From Streptomyces sp. NBC_00457 (lineage in GTDB: Bacteria > Actinomycetota > Actinomycetes > Streptomycetales > Streptomycetaceae), in contig NZ_CP107905.1 of assembly GCF_036014015.1 (NCBI RefSeq), positions 5,332,001-5,396,000 on the forward strand: DNA of 64,000 nucleotides, given 5' to 3'. Below are positions 51,288-60,043 of the stretch, in pieces. The notes under the pieces are model-generated. The model was not told where the DNA came from and ran no database searches. It worked only from the letters and a program-made list of their open reading frames with translations. A program made the position numbers and the translations under genes. Position 1 is the first letter of the stretch; each line of letters starts with the position of its first letter.

Positions 51288-52334
51288 TCATCCCCGTTGA
51301 ATCCGGTCAACCAGGATGTCGATGACGAGGGGGGTGCGCGGCCCGAAGCTCAGCAGCACGCCGTCCTCCAAGGACACGATCCGCCGGGCCGCCCCCGCCG
51401 GGGTCTGAGCGATCCCCGGGATCTCCTCCAGTCCCTTGACGCCGCCCACCGACTCCAGCCCCTTGTCCATCATCAGGATCACATCGGGCCGGGCGGAGAC
51501 CAGGGCCTCACTGGTGAGCGGCGTGAACGGCTTGTCGAGACCGGCCTCCACGCCCGCGTCGACCGCGCCCGCCGCCTCGATCAGCGAGTCGGCGCCGGAG
51601 CCCTTGCCGCCCATCAGATAGACGGCCGCGGTGCCGCGCATGTAGAGGAAGGCGACCTTGGGCCTGCTGCCCTCGGGGACGGCGGCGCGGGCGGCGGCGA
51701 GTTCGTCGCTCATACGGTCGTTGAGCGCCTTGCCCGCGTCGGGGACGCCGAGCGCCTCGGCGATGCGGGTCGTACGGGTCGTGACGTCGGCCAGTTTCGT
51801 CGCCGGGTCGAGGACGACCACCGGGACCCCCGCGTCCCGGATCTGGTCGATCGCCTCGGACGGACCGGTGTCGGTGTCGGCGAGGACGACCGTCGGCCTG
51901 AGCGACAGCACGCTCTCCGCACTCACATCGTGCGCCTTGGTGACCTGCGGCAGCTTCTTGGCTTCCTCGAAGGTGGCGGTGATGTCACGGCCGACCACCT
52001 TGTCGCCCAGCCCCAGCGTGAACACGATCTCCGCCACACCGCCGTTGAGCGGCAGAATCCGCGACGCGTCTTTCACGGTCACCTTGCGGCCGTCGGAGGA
52101 TTCGACGGTCACCGGCAACTCCGGCGTGGGCACCTCGCCTTCAAGCGGAACGAGCGTGTTCTTCGCGAGCTGCTTCCCGGCCGTGGCGGCCCGCTCGCTC
52201 GCGGAGACCGGAGACGCGTCCGAAGCGCCGCCCACATCGGCGGAGTTCCCCGCGCAGGCGCCGGTGAGCAGGGCGACGGCCAGGGCGAGCGGGGCAAGGG
52301 CCCACGCTCGCGGGTTTCTTCCGGACTGCTGCAT
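51288..52334 (-). CDS. Haem/iron ABC transporter substrate-binding lipoprotein (HmuT-like)
   Basis: 348 residues from ATG 52334. Lipobox LAVALLTGACAG anchors it outside the membrane. Class III (PBP2_type helical backbone) binder: NGGVAEIVFTLGLGDKVVGR, DVSAESVLSLRPTVVLADTD, TGPSEAIDQIRDAGVPVVVL, VAFLYMRGTAAVYLMGGKGS, ADSLIEAAGAVDAGVEAGLD, TSEALVSARPDVILMMDKGL. Similar to HmuT/ChtA-type haem binders. No permease or ATPase gene adjoins; the next gene on this strand is DUF5519. It shares its promoter region and an iron box with the divergent surface-protein operon. Confidence 0.85.
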   Translation of the reverse strand: MQQSGRNPRAWALAPLALAVALLTGACAGNSADVGGASDASPVSASERAATAGKQLAKNTLVPLEGEVPTPELPVTVESSDGRKVTVKDASRILPLNGGVAEIVFTLGLGDKVVGRDITATFEEAKKLPQVTKAHDVSAESVLSLRPTVVLADTDTGPSEAIDQIRDAGVPVVVLDPATKLADVTTRTTRIAEALGVPDAGKALNDRMSDELAAARAAVPEGSRPKVAFLYMRGTAAVYLMGGKGSGADSLIEAAGAVDAGVEAGLDKPFTPLTSEALVSARPDVILMMDKGLESVGGVKGLEEIPGIAQTPAGAARRIVSLEDGVLLSFGPRTPLVIDILVDRIQRG

Positions 52335-52381
52335 CGCCGGTCCTCTCACGTCTCGTATCCCCCACACGGTTGAGCATTAGC

Positions 52382-52400
52382 TTAGGTTAGGTTTACCTTA
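52382..52400. promoter_or_regulatory. DmdR/IdeR-type iron box 1
   Basis: TTAGGTTAGGTTTACCTTA, matching 16 of 19 bases of the TTAGGTTAGGCTAACCTAA consensus. Between the divergent HmuT-like gene and the surface-protein operon. Confidence 0.8.
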
Positions 52401-52426
52401 ATTACCCGAGGTGGGGGTGTGACTTG

Positions 52427-53188
52427 ATGTCCACAAGTGGCTTGCATGACAGACGAGTTGTCGGATTCGCCGGGGTCGCCGCCTCGGTCGCCCTGGTGCT
52501 CACGGCCGCCGTACCGGCATCCGCGGCGGGCAACTCGGCGACCGGACCCGAGGACCAGAAACTCACCGTCTCCAAGGCCGCCGGCCTCGCCGCGGCGGGC
52601 GAGACGGTCACGGTCTCCGGCACCGGCTACAACACGGAGAAGGGCATCTACGTCGCCTTCTGCGTGGACAACGGAGCCGGAAAGACACCCACGCCCTGCG
52701 TCGGCGGCGTCGACATGTCCGGCGAGTCCGGGGCGTCCGTGTGGATCTCCTCCAACCCGCCCTCGTACGGCGAGGGCCTGGCCAAGCCCTACAAGGGCAG
52801 CGGCCACAACGGCTCCTTCAGCGTGCAGCTCAAGGTCCGCGCCAAGGACGCCAACACCGACTGCACCAAGTCCGGCGTGACCTGCGCCGTCATCACCCGC
52901 AACGACCACACGCGGGGCGGGGACCAGTCACAGACCGTGCGGATACCGGTGACCTTCGGGGGGAGCGGTGGCGTGCCGGAAGCGGAGGGGGCTTCCGGGA
53001 CGACACCGAGCGCGACGGCCGGCGCGAATACGACGGGCGGGAGCAGCACCGGCGGCGCCGAGACCGCCGACGGCCCACTCGCCAGCACCGGCTCACTCGC
53101 CCTGCCGCTCGGAATCACCGCGGCCGGGCTGGTCATGGCGGGCACGGCGACGTGGTACGTGGCGCGACGACGCCGGCGGACTAGCTAA
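52427..53188 (+). CDS. LASTG-anchored surface protein with neocarzinostatin-like domain
   Basis: 253 residues from ATG 52427. Signal peptide (VVGFAGVAASVALVLTAAVP). Residues 44-177 form one copy of a domain found four times in this locus: KLTVSKAAGLAAAGETVTVS, GTGYNTEKGIYVAFCVDNGA, TPCVGGVDMSG, then DCTKSGVTCAVITRNDH and a terminal VRIPVTF. Cys79-Cys91 and Cys146-Cys153 fit two disulfides, spaced as in neocarzinostatin. A Gly/Thr linker leads to sortase motif LASTG (218-222), helix LALPLGITAAGLVMAGTATW and RRRRRTS. First gene of an iron-boxed operon; a haem-binding role is inferred. Confidence 0.88.
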   Translation: MSTSGLHDRRVVGFAGVAASVALVLTAAVPASAAGNSATGPEDQKLTVSKAAGLAAAGETVTVSGTGYNTEKGIYVAFCVDNGAGKTPTPCVGGVDMSGESGASVWISSNPPSYGEGLAKPYKGSGHNGSFSVQLKVRAKDANTDCTKSGVTCAVITRNDHTRGGDQSQTVRIPVTFGGSGGVPEAEGASGTTPSATAGANTTGGSSTGGAETADGPLASTGSLALPLGITAAGLVMAGTATWYVARRRRRTS

Positions 53189-53201
53189 CTCCGGTTCAGC
53201 A

Positions 53202-53260
53202 GCGCCCCGATAGGGGCGCGGGGAACTGCGCGACCAGCCACGACGGCGCCGCAGCCGACC
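53202..53260. repeat. Dispersed palindromic element, copy 2
   Basis: Reverse-orientation copy of the element at 5011-5066: hairpin CGCCCC-GATA-GGGGCG followed by GGGGAACTGCGCGACCAGCC. It lies between the first and second genes of the surface operon, where it may lower read-through. Confidence 0.8.
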
Positions 53261-53299
53261 GACACAGCAGCGGAACGCATACCGCAAGGAGAACTGAAG

Positions 53300-54235
53300 A
53301 TGCTGAAGAGACCCGGCGCCGCGGTCCTCACCAGCGGCGCCCTACTCGCGCTACTCACCCCCGCGGTCCCCGCGAACGCCGACGACACGTCCCCCCGTGG
53401 CGTGTCCGGCGGTTACGCGACCTGGTCCACAGGCTCGGCAGAGCTGAACGGCGTGACCCTCACGGCCGCCCGACCCGCCGTACAGGGCTCGGCGAACCGC
53501 ACATCCTTCCCCGCCACGGGCGGCCGCACCGACCCCGCGACCGGCGCCGCGGACATCGACCTGGGCGGCACACTCCGCCTCGACGGCTCCGCCGGACAGC
53601 CACAGCCGCAGCCGCTGGTCCTGGGTTCCCTGCGACTGGCCCTAGACGGCAACGACGGCGCCCTGCACACCCGTACGGCCGTCGACGGACGGGCCCGTGA
53701 CCTCGCGCTGGCCGAGGTGGCGACGGACGACGCCGCCATCGCCGTACGGGCGGGCGGGGTGACCTGGACCGGCCTGCGCGCGACCCTGACCGACGAGGGA
53801 GCGGCGCTGCTGTCCGCGTGGAGCGGCGCGCAGTTCGCGGCGGGGGACGGGCTGGGCGTGCTGGATGTGACGGTGGGGACGGGGAGCGAGACGCCCGCCG
53901 AGACTCCTGAACCGGCGCCGAGCACCCCGGCGTCGACGCCGGAACTACCGAAACCCCAGGCGCAGACGGCGAGTTCACCGACCGCATCCGTCACCCACCC
54001 GACCCTGACCGCGGGCGGCGAACAGACCGTCACGGGAACGGGGTTCGAGCCCGGCGCGGTGGTGCTCGTCGCGATCGACGGGGACACCCGCTATCAGGCG
54101 GTGGCCGACGACGAAGGCCGGGTCGAGCGGTCCTTCCCGGTGTACGACACCGCCGAATCGGGCGCCCACACCGTGGAGTTGTACATGCCGACGGGCCAAC
54201 GGACGAGCGCATCCGCACAGTTCGGTGTTGCGTAA
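53300..54235 (+). CDS. HtaA-domain-like secreted protein
   Basis: 311 residues, AAGGAG about 8 bases upstream of ATG. Signal peptide AAVLTSGALLALLTPAVPAN. Residues 35-195 resemble a divergent HtaA haem-binding domain (GGYATWSTGSAELNGVTLTA, TDPATGAADIDLGGTLRLDG, PLVLGSLRLALDGNDGALHT, GLRATLTDEGAALLSAWSGA). Pro/Ser linker (195-225). The last 85 residues are a beta-sandwich of Ig-like type (GGEQTVTGTGFEPGAVVLVA, TVELYMPTGQRTSASAQF). No sorting signal and no membrane helix, so it is released or held by partners. HtaA proteins take haem from haemoglobin in corynebacteria. The HtaA match is degenerate. Confidence 0.72.
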   Translation: MLKRPGAAVLTSGALLALLTPAVPANADDTSPRGVSGGYATWSTGSAELNGVTLTAARPAVQGSANRTSFPATGGRTDPATGAADIDLGGTLRLDGSAGQPQPQPLVLGSLRLALDGNDGALHTRTAVDGRARDLALAEVATDDAAIAVRAGGVTWTGLRATLTDEGAALLSAWSGAQFAAGDGLGVLDVTVGTGSETPAETPEPAPSTPASTPELPKPQAQTASSPTASVTHPTLTAGGEQTVTGTGFEPGAVVLVAIDGDTRYQAVADDEGRVERSFPVYDTAESGAHTVELYMPTGQRTSASAQFGVA

Positions 54236-54249
54236 AGCCGAAGCAATAC

Positions 54250-54268
54250 TTAGGTTTGCCTAACCTAA
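54250..54268. promoter_or_regulatory. DmdR/IdeR-type iron box 2
   Basis: TTAGGTTTGCCTAACCTAA matches 17 of 19 bases of the consensus and lies inside a 23-bp palindrome (54248-54270) with perfect 9-bp arms. It precedes the small surface-protein gene and implies a second, internal iron-controlled promoter. Confidence 0.85.
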
Positions 54269-54312
54269 GTTGAGCGCTCGCTCGACTCACCCAGAAAGGT
54301 GCTCGGTACCCC

Positions 54313-54837
54313 ATGAGACGTAACTCCGCACGTGTCGTACTCGCCGCAGCCGCCGCCGGTGCCCTCACCCTCGGTCTGGCCACCTCCGCGTCCGCCGCCA
54401 CCTCGACCCGCACGGTCGTCGACGGCTCGACCACGTACAACCTGTCCCTGACCGCGCCGAACACGGCCGCCGCCGCGGGCCAGGTCATCACCGTCTCCGG
54501 CTCCGGCTACAACACCGGCCAGGGCATCTACGTCGGCCTGTGCGTGGTCGACGGCGCGGCGGGCGTCAACAAGCCGACCCCGTGCCTCGGCGGCCAGGAC
54601 GAGTCCGGCTCGACCGGCGCCTCGCACTGGGTGAACAACACCTTCGGCGGCATGTTCGCCAACAGCTCCAAGTTCGGCACCGGCGGCACCTTCAGCGTGA
54701 GCATCTTCGTCAAGGCCACCCTCGACGACGGCAGCGTCTGCGGCGAGGACGTGACCTGCGCGGTGGTCACCCGCGCCGACCACTTCGACACGAACGACCG
54801 CAAGTACGACGTGCACGTCCCGATCGCCTTCCAGTAA
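54313..54837 (+). CDS. Small secreted neocarzinostatin-like domain protein
   Basis: 174 residues: signal peptide ARVVLAAAAAGALTLGLATS, then a single copy of the repeat domain and little else. SGSGYNTGQGIYVGLCVVDG, NKPTPCLGGQDESGSTGASH, TFSVSIFVKATLDDGSVCGE, DVTCAVVTRADHFDTNDRKY, DVHVPIAF. Cys77-91 and Cys143-149 are the two pairs; the TRxDH motif is intact. No anchor, so it is released. By its size it could act as a diffusible carrier (haemophore-like), an inference from size and iron box alone. Confidence 0.87.
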   Translation: MRRNSARVVLAAAAAGALTLGLATSASAATSTRTVVDGSTTYNLSLTAPNTAAAAGQVITVSGSGYNTGQGIYVGLCVVDGAAGVNKPTPCLGGQDESGSTGASHWVNNTFGGMFANSSKFGTGGTFSVSIFVKATLDDGSVCGEDVTCAVVTRADHFDTNDRKYDVHVPIAFQ

Positions 54838-54932
54838 CCCCGTACGTGGTGCGGGCCGGCCTCCCGTCACACCGGCCCGCACCACCCCGCCCCCCTCCGC
54901 CGCGCCGAGCCGACCCACCGATGAGGAAGCCC

Positions 54933-57482
54933 ATGTTTTCCACGGCAGTTGACATGCCACGCCCGCGCCGCAGACGCCCGGCGGCGCTGCTCGGCGCCGT
55001 CGCGCTCGTGGCCGCCTCGGTCATGGTCGGCGTCGGCTCCACCGCGCAAGCCGCCGACACCCCGAAGACGGGCCTCGGCAAGAACGGCCAGAAGCTCACC
55101 GTCTCCGCCTCGGCGAACCTCGACCCCGACGGCGAGACCCTCCGCGTCACCGGCGAGGGCTACGACGCGACCAAGGCCATCTACGTCGCCCTGTGCAAGG
55201 ACAACGGCGACAACCGCATCCCCACCCCGTGCCTCGGCGGCGCCGACATGACCGGCGGCGGCGAGTCGTCGAAGTGGATCGTGCCCGAGGGCGACGAGTA
55301 CGCCGGCGATCTCGCCGTGACATGGGGCGCGGGCGGCACCTTCGACGTCGAGATCGCCGTGAAGGCCAAGGACGGCGGGCTCGACTGCACCCAGGTCACC
55401 TGCTCGGTCATCACCCGCGTCGACCACCGGGGCAGCGGCGACCGGTCCCAGGACGTCCGTATCCCGGTCGCCTTCGAGGGCCAGGACCCCGGCGGAGGCG
55501 GCGGCGACGGTGTGGACGTACCGGCCGGCACCGTCAGCTATGTGAAGGCCGCCGAGTTCACCACCGCCGGACGCCCGGTGGACCTTCTCCTGCACCCCGA
55601 CTCCGGGAAGCTGTACGTCGGTTCGGAGAACATCCCGGACACCGCCGACGTCGCCGAGCAGGGCCTGTACGCGCTGGACGCCGCCGACGGCAAGCTGCTC
55701 AGCCATGTCGCGCAGGCCCCCGGCTCCACCGGCGCCCTGGCCCCCCGCGTGGTCAAGGAGATCACCGTCCCGCTCGCCGGTGACGGCGCCGTCTTCCACT
55801 ACCCGCTGCGCGGTCTCGGCGCCGCCAAGGACGGCGACACGGTCGCCCGGGGCGTCTGGCTGACCGGCGCCTCGGTCACGGCCACCGGCCCGGGCACCAC
55901 GGCATCGACGGTCCTGGTCCAGCAGGGCGCCACCGTCTCCGAGGTCGAGTACGCCACCGGGGTCGTAAAGCGCACGCTCACCCTCGACGGCGGCAGCAAG
56001 CTCGGCGTCGACACCGCACACGCCACCGCCTGGTCCGGCTACGACAACGGCAAGCTCAGCCGCATCGACACCGGCTCCTTCACCGTGACCGCGACCGCCC
56101 AACTCCCCGAAGGCTTCCTCACGTTCATCGAGCCGGATCCCGACACGGGCAACGTCTGGGTCGGCGTCGGGGACGACGTTCTCGTCTACGACAAGGACGC
56201 GAAGCTCCTGACCACGCTGGCCGGCAAGGACCGGGCGAAGGCGGCGGGCTTCGACAAGACCACGCACCGCGCCTTCGTCCTGCGCGAGGACACCGCCGCG
56301 GAGGGCACGGACAGCACCGGCTCCCTGGAGACGTACGACAGCACCACGTTCAAGCAGGCCGCCGCACCCCTCGCCCTCCCGGGCAGCCTGGCGGGCACCG
56401 GCGCCGCAGTGGCCGTGTCCCCGGGCGCCACGTCGGTCTATGTCACCGCGCAGGCCGAGAGCAAGGTCCTGAAGTTTGACGTCCGCGTCTCTCCGAAGGT
56501 CACCCAGTCCCCGACCGACCAGACCGTGGACCCCGGCGACGAGGTCACCTTCGTCGCGGCGGCCGAGGGCACTCCCGAGCCGGCCGTGCGCTGGCAGGTC
56601 AGCCCCGACGGCGGCCAGACCTGGACCGCGGTCGAGGGCGCGACGCGGAACGCGTACACCTTCACCGCGAAGGCGTCGCAGGACGGCTACCGGTACCGGG
56701 CGGAGTTCACCAACGCGGCGGGCACCACCCGCACGACGCCGGTGACGCTCACCGTCAAGGAGCCGTCGGACGGCGATGACGGCGGCGGCGACGGCAGCGA
56801 GGACCAGGACCCCTCCGGCACGAAGACCGGCACCGGCCCCGAGGGCCAGAAGCTCACCGTCACCCCGGTCAACAACCTCGCCACCGAGGACCAGACCCTG
56901 AAGATCACCGGCTCGGGCTACGACACCGACAAGGGCGTCTACGTCGCCCTGTGCGTCGACAACGGCGCCGGCGAACTCCCCACCCCCTGCATCGGCGGCG
57001 TCGACATGTCCGGCACCTCGCACTCCTCCGCCTGGATCTCCTCCAACCCGCCGGACTACGGCGAGGACCTGGCGATCCCGTACGACGACGGCGGCACCTT
57101 CGAAGTGGAGCTGACGGTCGACGCGAAGGACGAGTACACCGACTGCTTCAAGGCGACCTGCGTCCTCGCGACCCGCGCCGACCACACCCTCTCCGGCGAC
57201 CGCTCACAGGACGTGAAGGTCCCGGTCAGCTTCGTCGGCCAGGACCCGGTGGACACGGACGACGGCGACACGGGCGGCACGGGCTCGACGGGCGGCACCG
57301 GCTCCGCATCCGGCGGCACGACCACGACCGGCGGAACGGGCTCCACCGGCGGCACGGCCACCTCCCCCTCCGGCGGCAGCCTCGCCTCCACCGGCGTCAC
57401 GGTCCTGACCGTCGCCGCCCTCGCGGCCGGCCTGCTGGGCGCGGGCTGGATGGCGTACCGACGGGGCCGCACGGCCGACTAG
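54933..57482 (+). CDS. Large LASTG-anchored protein: two neocarzinostatin-like domains around a propeller and Ig domain
   Basis: 849 residues. ATG 54933 is preferred over ATG 54921 because GAGGAAG lies before it. Signal peptide AALLGAVALVAASVMVGVGS. Residues 45-182: first domain copy (Cys88, 100, 152, 157; TRVDH). Residues 200-525: propeller-like blades (FTTAGRPVDLLLHPDSGKLY, LPEGFLTFIEPDPDTGNVWV, GATSVYVTAQAESKVLKFDV). Residues 525-620: an Ig-like domain (QTVDPGDEVTFVAAAEGTPE). About 640-765: second domain copy (GSGYDTDKGVYVALCVDNGA, TPCIGGVDMSG, DCFKATCVLATRADH). LASTG (817-821), helix VLTVAALAAGLLGAGWMAYR, tail RGRTAD. Wall-linked by a sortase that accepts LAxTG; probable major surface component of the iron locus. 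Confidence 0.9.
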   Translation: MFSTAVDMPRPRRRRPAALLGAVALVAASVMVGVGSTAQAADTPKTGLGKNGQKLTVSASANLDPDGETLRVTGEGYDATKAIYVALCKDNGDNRIPTPCLGGADMTGGGESSKWIVPEGDEYAGDLAVTWGAGGTFDVEIAVKAKDGGLDCTQVTCSVITRVDHRGSGDRSQDVRIPVAFEGQDPGGGGGDGVDVPAGTVSYVKAAEFTTAGRPVDLLLHPDSGKLYVGSENIPDTADVAEQGLYALDAADGKLLSHVAQAPGSTGALAPRVVKEITVPLAGDGAVFHYPLRGLGAAKDGDTVARGVWLTGASVTATGPGTTASTVLVQQGATVSEVEYATGVVKRTLTLDGGSKLGVDTAHATAWSGYDNGKLSRIDTGSFTVTATAQLPEGFLTFIEPDPDTGNVWVGVGDDVLVYDKDAKLLTTLAGKDRAKAAGFDKTTHRAFVLREDTAAEGTDSTGSLETYDSTTFKQAAAPLALPGSLAGTGAAVAVSPGATSVYVTAQAESKVLKFDVRVSPKVTQSPTDQTVDPGDEVTFVAAAEGTPEPAVRWQVSPDGGQTWTAVEGATRNAYTFTAKASQDGYRYRAEFTNAAGTTRTTPVTLTVKEPSDGDDGGGDGSEDQDPSGTKTGTGPEGQKLTVTPVNNLATEDQTLKITGSGYDTDKGVYVALCVDNGAGELPTPCIGGVDMSGTSHSSAWISSNPPDYGEDLAIPYDDGGTFEVELTVDAKDEYTDCFKATCVLATRADHTLSGDRSQDVKVPVSFVGQDPVDTDDGDTGGTGSTGGTGSASGGTTTTGGTGSTGGTATSPSGGSLASTGVTVLTVAALAAGLLGAGWMAYRRGRTAD

Positions 57483-57517
57483 CTCCCATTCGGGCCAATG
57501 GGGCGATAATGGGGGGT

Positions 57518-57883
57518 ATGAGTACGGCAGCGTTTGAGGTAGCAGCCACGGCGAGTGACGTACTGAACGTGATAGCCGCCTTCGCCGGAGGACTGTTCAT
57601 CGCCGGTGCACTGATCTGGGCCGTGCGGCTCGGCATGCGGGTCAGGGACCAGGAACCCCCACGGCCTAGCCCGGAGGAACAGCCCCACCTTCCCGTCACC
57701 GGCCCGGTCCGCGAGATGCGGGAGGTACGGGAACCGGACGAGGTCCCCCATTCGGAGCAGGAGCGGCTGATGCCGTACGAGCTCCACCACGCAAGCACCA
57801 AGCGAGGAAAGGACCAACACCGCAAACGCTGGCTCCCCGGCTCCAGCGGCGGCTTCGGAAGCGGCGGCATCGGCCACGTGTGA
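57518..57883 (+). CDS. DUF6479 family single-helix membrane protein
   Basis: 121 residues. One helix (DVLNVIAAFAGGLFIAGALI) near the N-terminus, then the family motif LGMRVRDQEPPRPSPEEQPH and REMREVREPDEVPH, then a basic C-terminus. ATG 57518 (an ATG at 57509 is in a shadow position). Function unknown; common in Streptomyces. Confidence 0.75.
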   Translation: MSTAAFEVAATASDVLNVIAAFAGGLFIAGALIWAVRLGMRVRDQEPPRPSPEEQPHLPVTGPVREMREVREPDEVPHSEQERLMPYELHHASTKRGKDQHRKRWLPGSSGGFGSGGIGHV

Positions 57884-57918
57884 CTCCGTCGGTGGTGCGG
57901 TGATGGGTTGGCGGTTGT

Positions 57919-58016
57919 CTGCGGGTTTGTGGGGGCTGGTCGCGCAGTTCCCCGCGCCCCTTCCCGGCACTGCCGAACCCCCCGGTGCTGGAGTGCCCCG
58001 TAGGGGCGCGGGGAAC
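57919..58016. repeat. Dispersed palindromic element, copy 3 (paired inverted halves)
   Basis: Contains CTGGTCGCGCAGTTCCCCGC followed by the inverted sequence: GTTCCCCGCGCCCC (57947-57960) and GGGGCGCGGGGAAC (58003-58016), perfect 14-bp inverted arms with 42 bases between. Two inverted element ends enclose GC-rich sequence, between the convergent DUF6479 and alpha-glucosidase genes. Confidence 0.8.
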
Positions 58017-58044
58017 CGTGAACCCCGCCACCCCCATCCCCGGG

Positions 58045-59688
58045 CTACGCCAGCCAGACCGTCGTATCCGGCCCGATCCGCCCGTCGTCAATGGGCGCGC
58101 TGCTCAGCCGCACCTCTCCCGGCGGCAGTGCGATCGCCGTGTCCGACAGGTTGGCGACGCACCGCCAGCCGGCGCCGCGGGCGAAGGCGAGCACGCCGGG
58201 CGGGGTGTCGGCCGCCCAGGTCAGCTCCTCCCCCTCGAGCAGCTTGCGCCGCAGCCGCAGCGCCCGGCGGTACAGCTCCAGCGTCGAGCCCTCGACACCG
58301 TCCTGGGCCTCGACGGCGTACGACGCGAAAGTCGCCGGCTGCGGCAGCCACGCGGTCCCCGCCCCGAAGCCGTACGAAGGGCCGGTCGTCGTCCACGGCA
58401 GCGGCACCCGGCAGCCGTCGCGCCCTTTGGAGGTGTGGCCGGTCTGTTCCCAGATCGGGTCCTGGAGCACCTCGGCGGGCAGGTCGGCGACCTCGGGCAG
58501 ACCGAGTTCCTCGCCCTGGTAGACGTACGACGATCCGGGCAGCGCAAGCATCAGCAGCGTGGCCGCCCGAGCGCGCCGCAGCCCCGCCGACTCGTCGACG
58601 GCGGGGGCGGTGCCGTCGGACAGGAGCCAGGCGTCCGGGTCGGTGCCGGGCGGGAGCATCAGGCGGGAGGCGTGGCGGACGACGTCGTGGTTGGACAGCA
58701 CCCACGTGGCGGAGGCGCCGGCGGCGCGGGCGGTGGCGAGGGAGTCGCTGATGACCTGTTTCAGCTCACCGGCGTCCCAACCAGCCTGCAGATACTCGAA
58801 GTTGAAGGCCTGGCCGAGTTCGTCGGGGCGGGCGTACCGGGCGCGGCGGGCGCCCGGGACCCAGGCCTCGGCGACCGCCATACGGGGCGGAATGTAGGCG
58901 TCGAGGATCTTGCGCCAGTCGCGGTAGATCTCGTGGACCTCGTCGCGGTCGTAGAAGGGGTGGGTGCCCGGCGCGAAATCCGTGAGGGCGTCCTCGGCGC
59001 TGAGTTCGGGGGCGCCGAGGTCCCGCAACGGCTCGCTGAGGTCCTTGGCGAGAGCGTGGGCGACGTCCACGCGGAAACCGTCCACGCCCCGGTCGCACCA
59101 GAAGCGCAGGGTGGTGCGGAAGTCGGCGCGGACCTCTTCGTTGTCCCAGTTGAGGTCGGGCTGCTCGGGGGCGAACAGGTGCAGATACCACTGCCCGTCA
59201 GGAAGGCGCCGCCACGCGCTGCCGCCGAAGACGGACTGCCAGTCGGTGGGCGGGAGTTCGCCGTTCTCGCCCCGGCCGTCGCGGAAGACATACCGTTCAC
59301 GGGCCGCTGATCCCGGCCCCGCGCGCAGGGCCTCCTGGAACCAGACGTGCTGGTGCGAGGTGTGGTTCGGGACAATGTCGACCATCACCTTCAGGCCGAG
59401 GCGATGCGCCTCCTCGACCATGGCGTCGAAGTCGTCGAGGGTGCCGAGGCGTGGGTCGACGTCGCGGTAGTCGGCGACGTCATAGCCGCCGTCGGCGAGT
59501 TCGGAGGGGTAGAAGGGGCTCAGCCACAGGGCGTCGACGCCCAGGGCGGCGAGGTGGTTCAGGCGCTGGATGATGCCCTTCAGGTCCCCGAGCCCGTCGC
59601 CGTCTGCGTCGGCGAAGCTGCGCGGATAGACCTGGTAGATGACGGCCTGACGCCACCAGTTGGGGTCGCGGGACGAGAGGTCGGGCAC
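58045..59688 (-). CDS. GH13 alpha-glucosidase
   Basis: 547 residues, cytoplasmic. GH13 TIM barrel with conserved regions: VMVDIVPNHTSHQH, GFRVDVAHAL (nucleophile Asp), AVAEAWVPG (acid/base Glu), VLSNHDVVRHASR (third Asp), plus YQVYPRSFADADGDGLGDLK at the N-terminus, of the oligo-1,6-glucosidase/AglA subfamily. Hydrolyses alpha-glucosidic linkages of small sugars. No sugar transporter or LacI gene is adjacent. An imperfect GTTGA-N6-TCAAC element lies upstream near 59850-59870. Confidence 0.93.
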   Translation of the reverse strand: MPDLSSRDPNWWRQAVIYQVYPRSFADADGDGLGDLKGIIQRLNHLAALGVDALWLSPFYPSELADGGYDVADYRDVDPRLGTLDDFDAMVEEAHRLGLKVMVDIVPNHTSHQHVWFQEALRAGPGSAARERYVFRDGRGENGELPPTDWQSVFGGSAWRRLPDGQWYLHLFAPEQPDLNWDNEEVRADFRTTLRFWCDRGVDGFRVDVAHALAKDLSEPLRDLGAPELSAEDALTDFAPGTHPFYDRDEVHEIYRDWRKILDAYIPPRMAVAEAWVPGARRARYARPDELGQAFNFEYLQAGWDAGELKQVISDSLATARAAGASATWVLSNHDVVRHASRLMLPPGTDPDAWLLSDGTAPAVDESAGLRRARAATLLMLALPGSSYVYQGEELGLPEVADLPAEVLQDPIWEQTGHTSKGRDGCRVPLPWTTTGPSYGFGAGTAWLPQPATFASYAVEAQDGVEGSTLELYRRALRLRRKLLEGEELTWAADTPPGVLAFARGAGWRCVANLSDTAIALPPGEVRLSSAPIDDGRIGPDTTVWLA

Positions 59689-60043
59689 GCGGTCTCCTCT
59701 GCGGTGCGGTCACGCTGTGCGGTGGTGCGACAGACAAACCCTGTCCACATCGCCGGAAAAGTGAACCACCGGGCGGTTGCGTCAGGCGTGGACTGAAGCA
59801 TTCCCCGTGTGACGAAAATGTGATGGCGCCTGAACTTCCTCTCCATCTCCGCAGGTTGACAGGTTTCAACGGCACGACGAGCATGGTCCTCGCTGTGGCG
59901 CATGTGACCGATGCGCCCGGTGTTTTTTCGCTATTCGCAGTTCTCTACGACCACTCCACCCGGCTCGGCGTGCCCGGCAGCATCGCGCTGCCCTCCACGG
60001 CGCCGTGCCCGGGTTCTCTGCTCACGCCAAGATGGGGATCCGC
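59689..60043. other. Intergenic region between alpha-glucosidase and surface-protein genes
   Basis: 355 bases between divergent genes with no supported gene. Includes an imperfect palindrome near 59850-59870 (GTTGA / TCAAC) that may bind a sugar repressor, and a run of six T bases at about 59922-59927. I cannot place promoters exactly. Confidence 0.4.
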
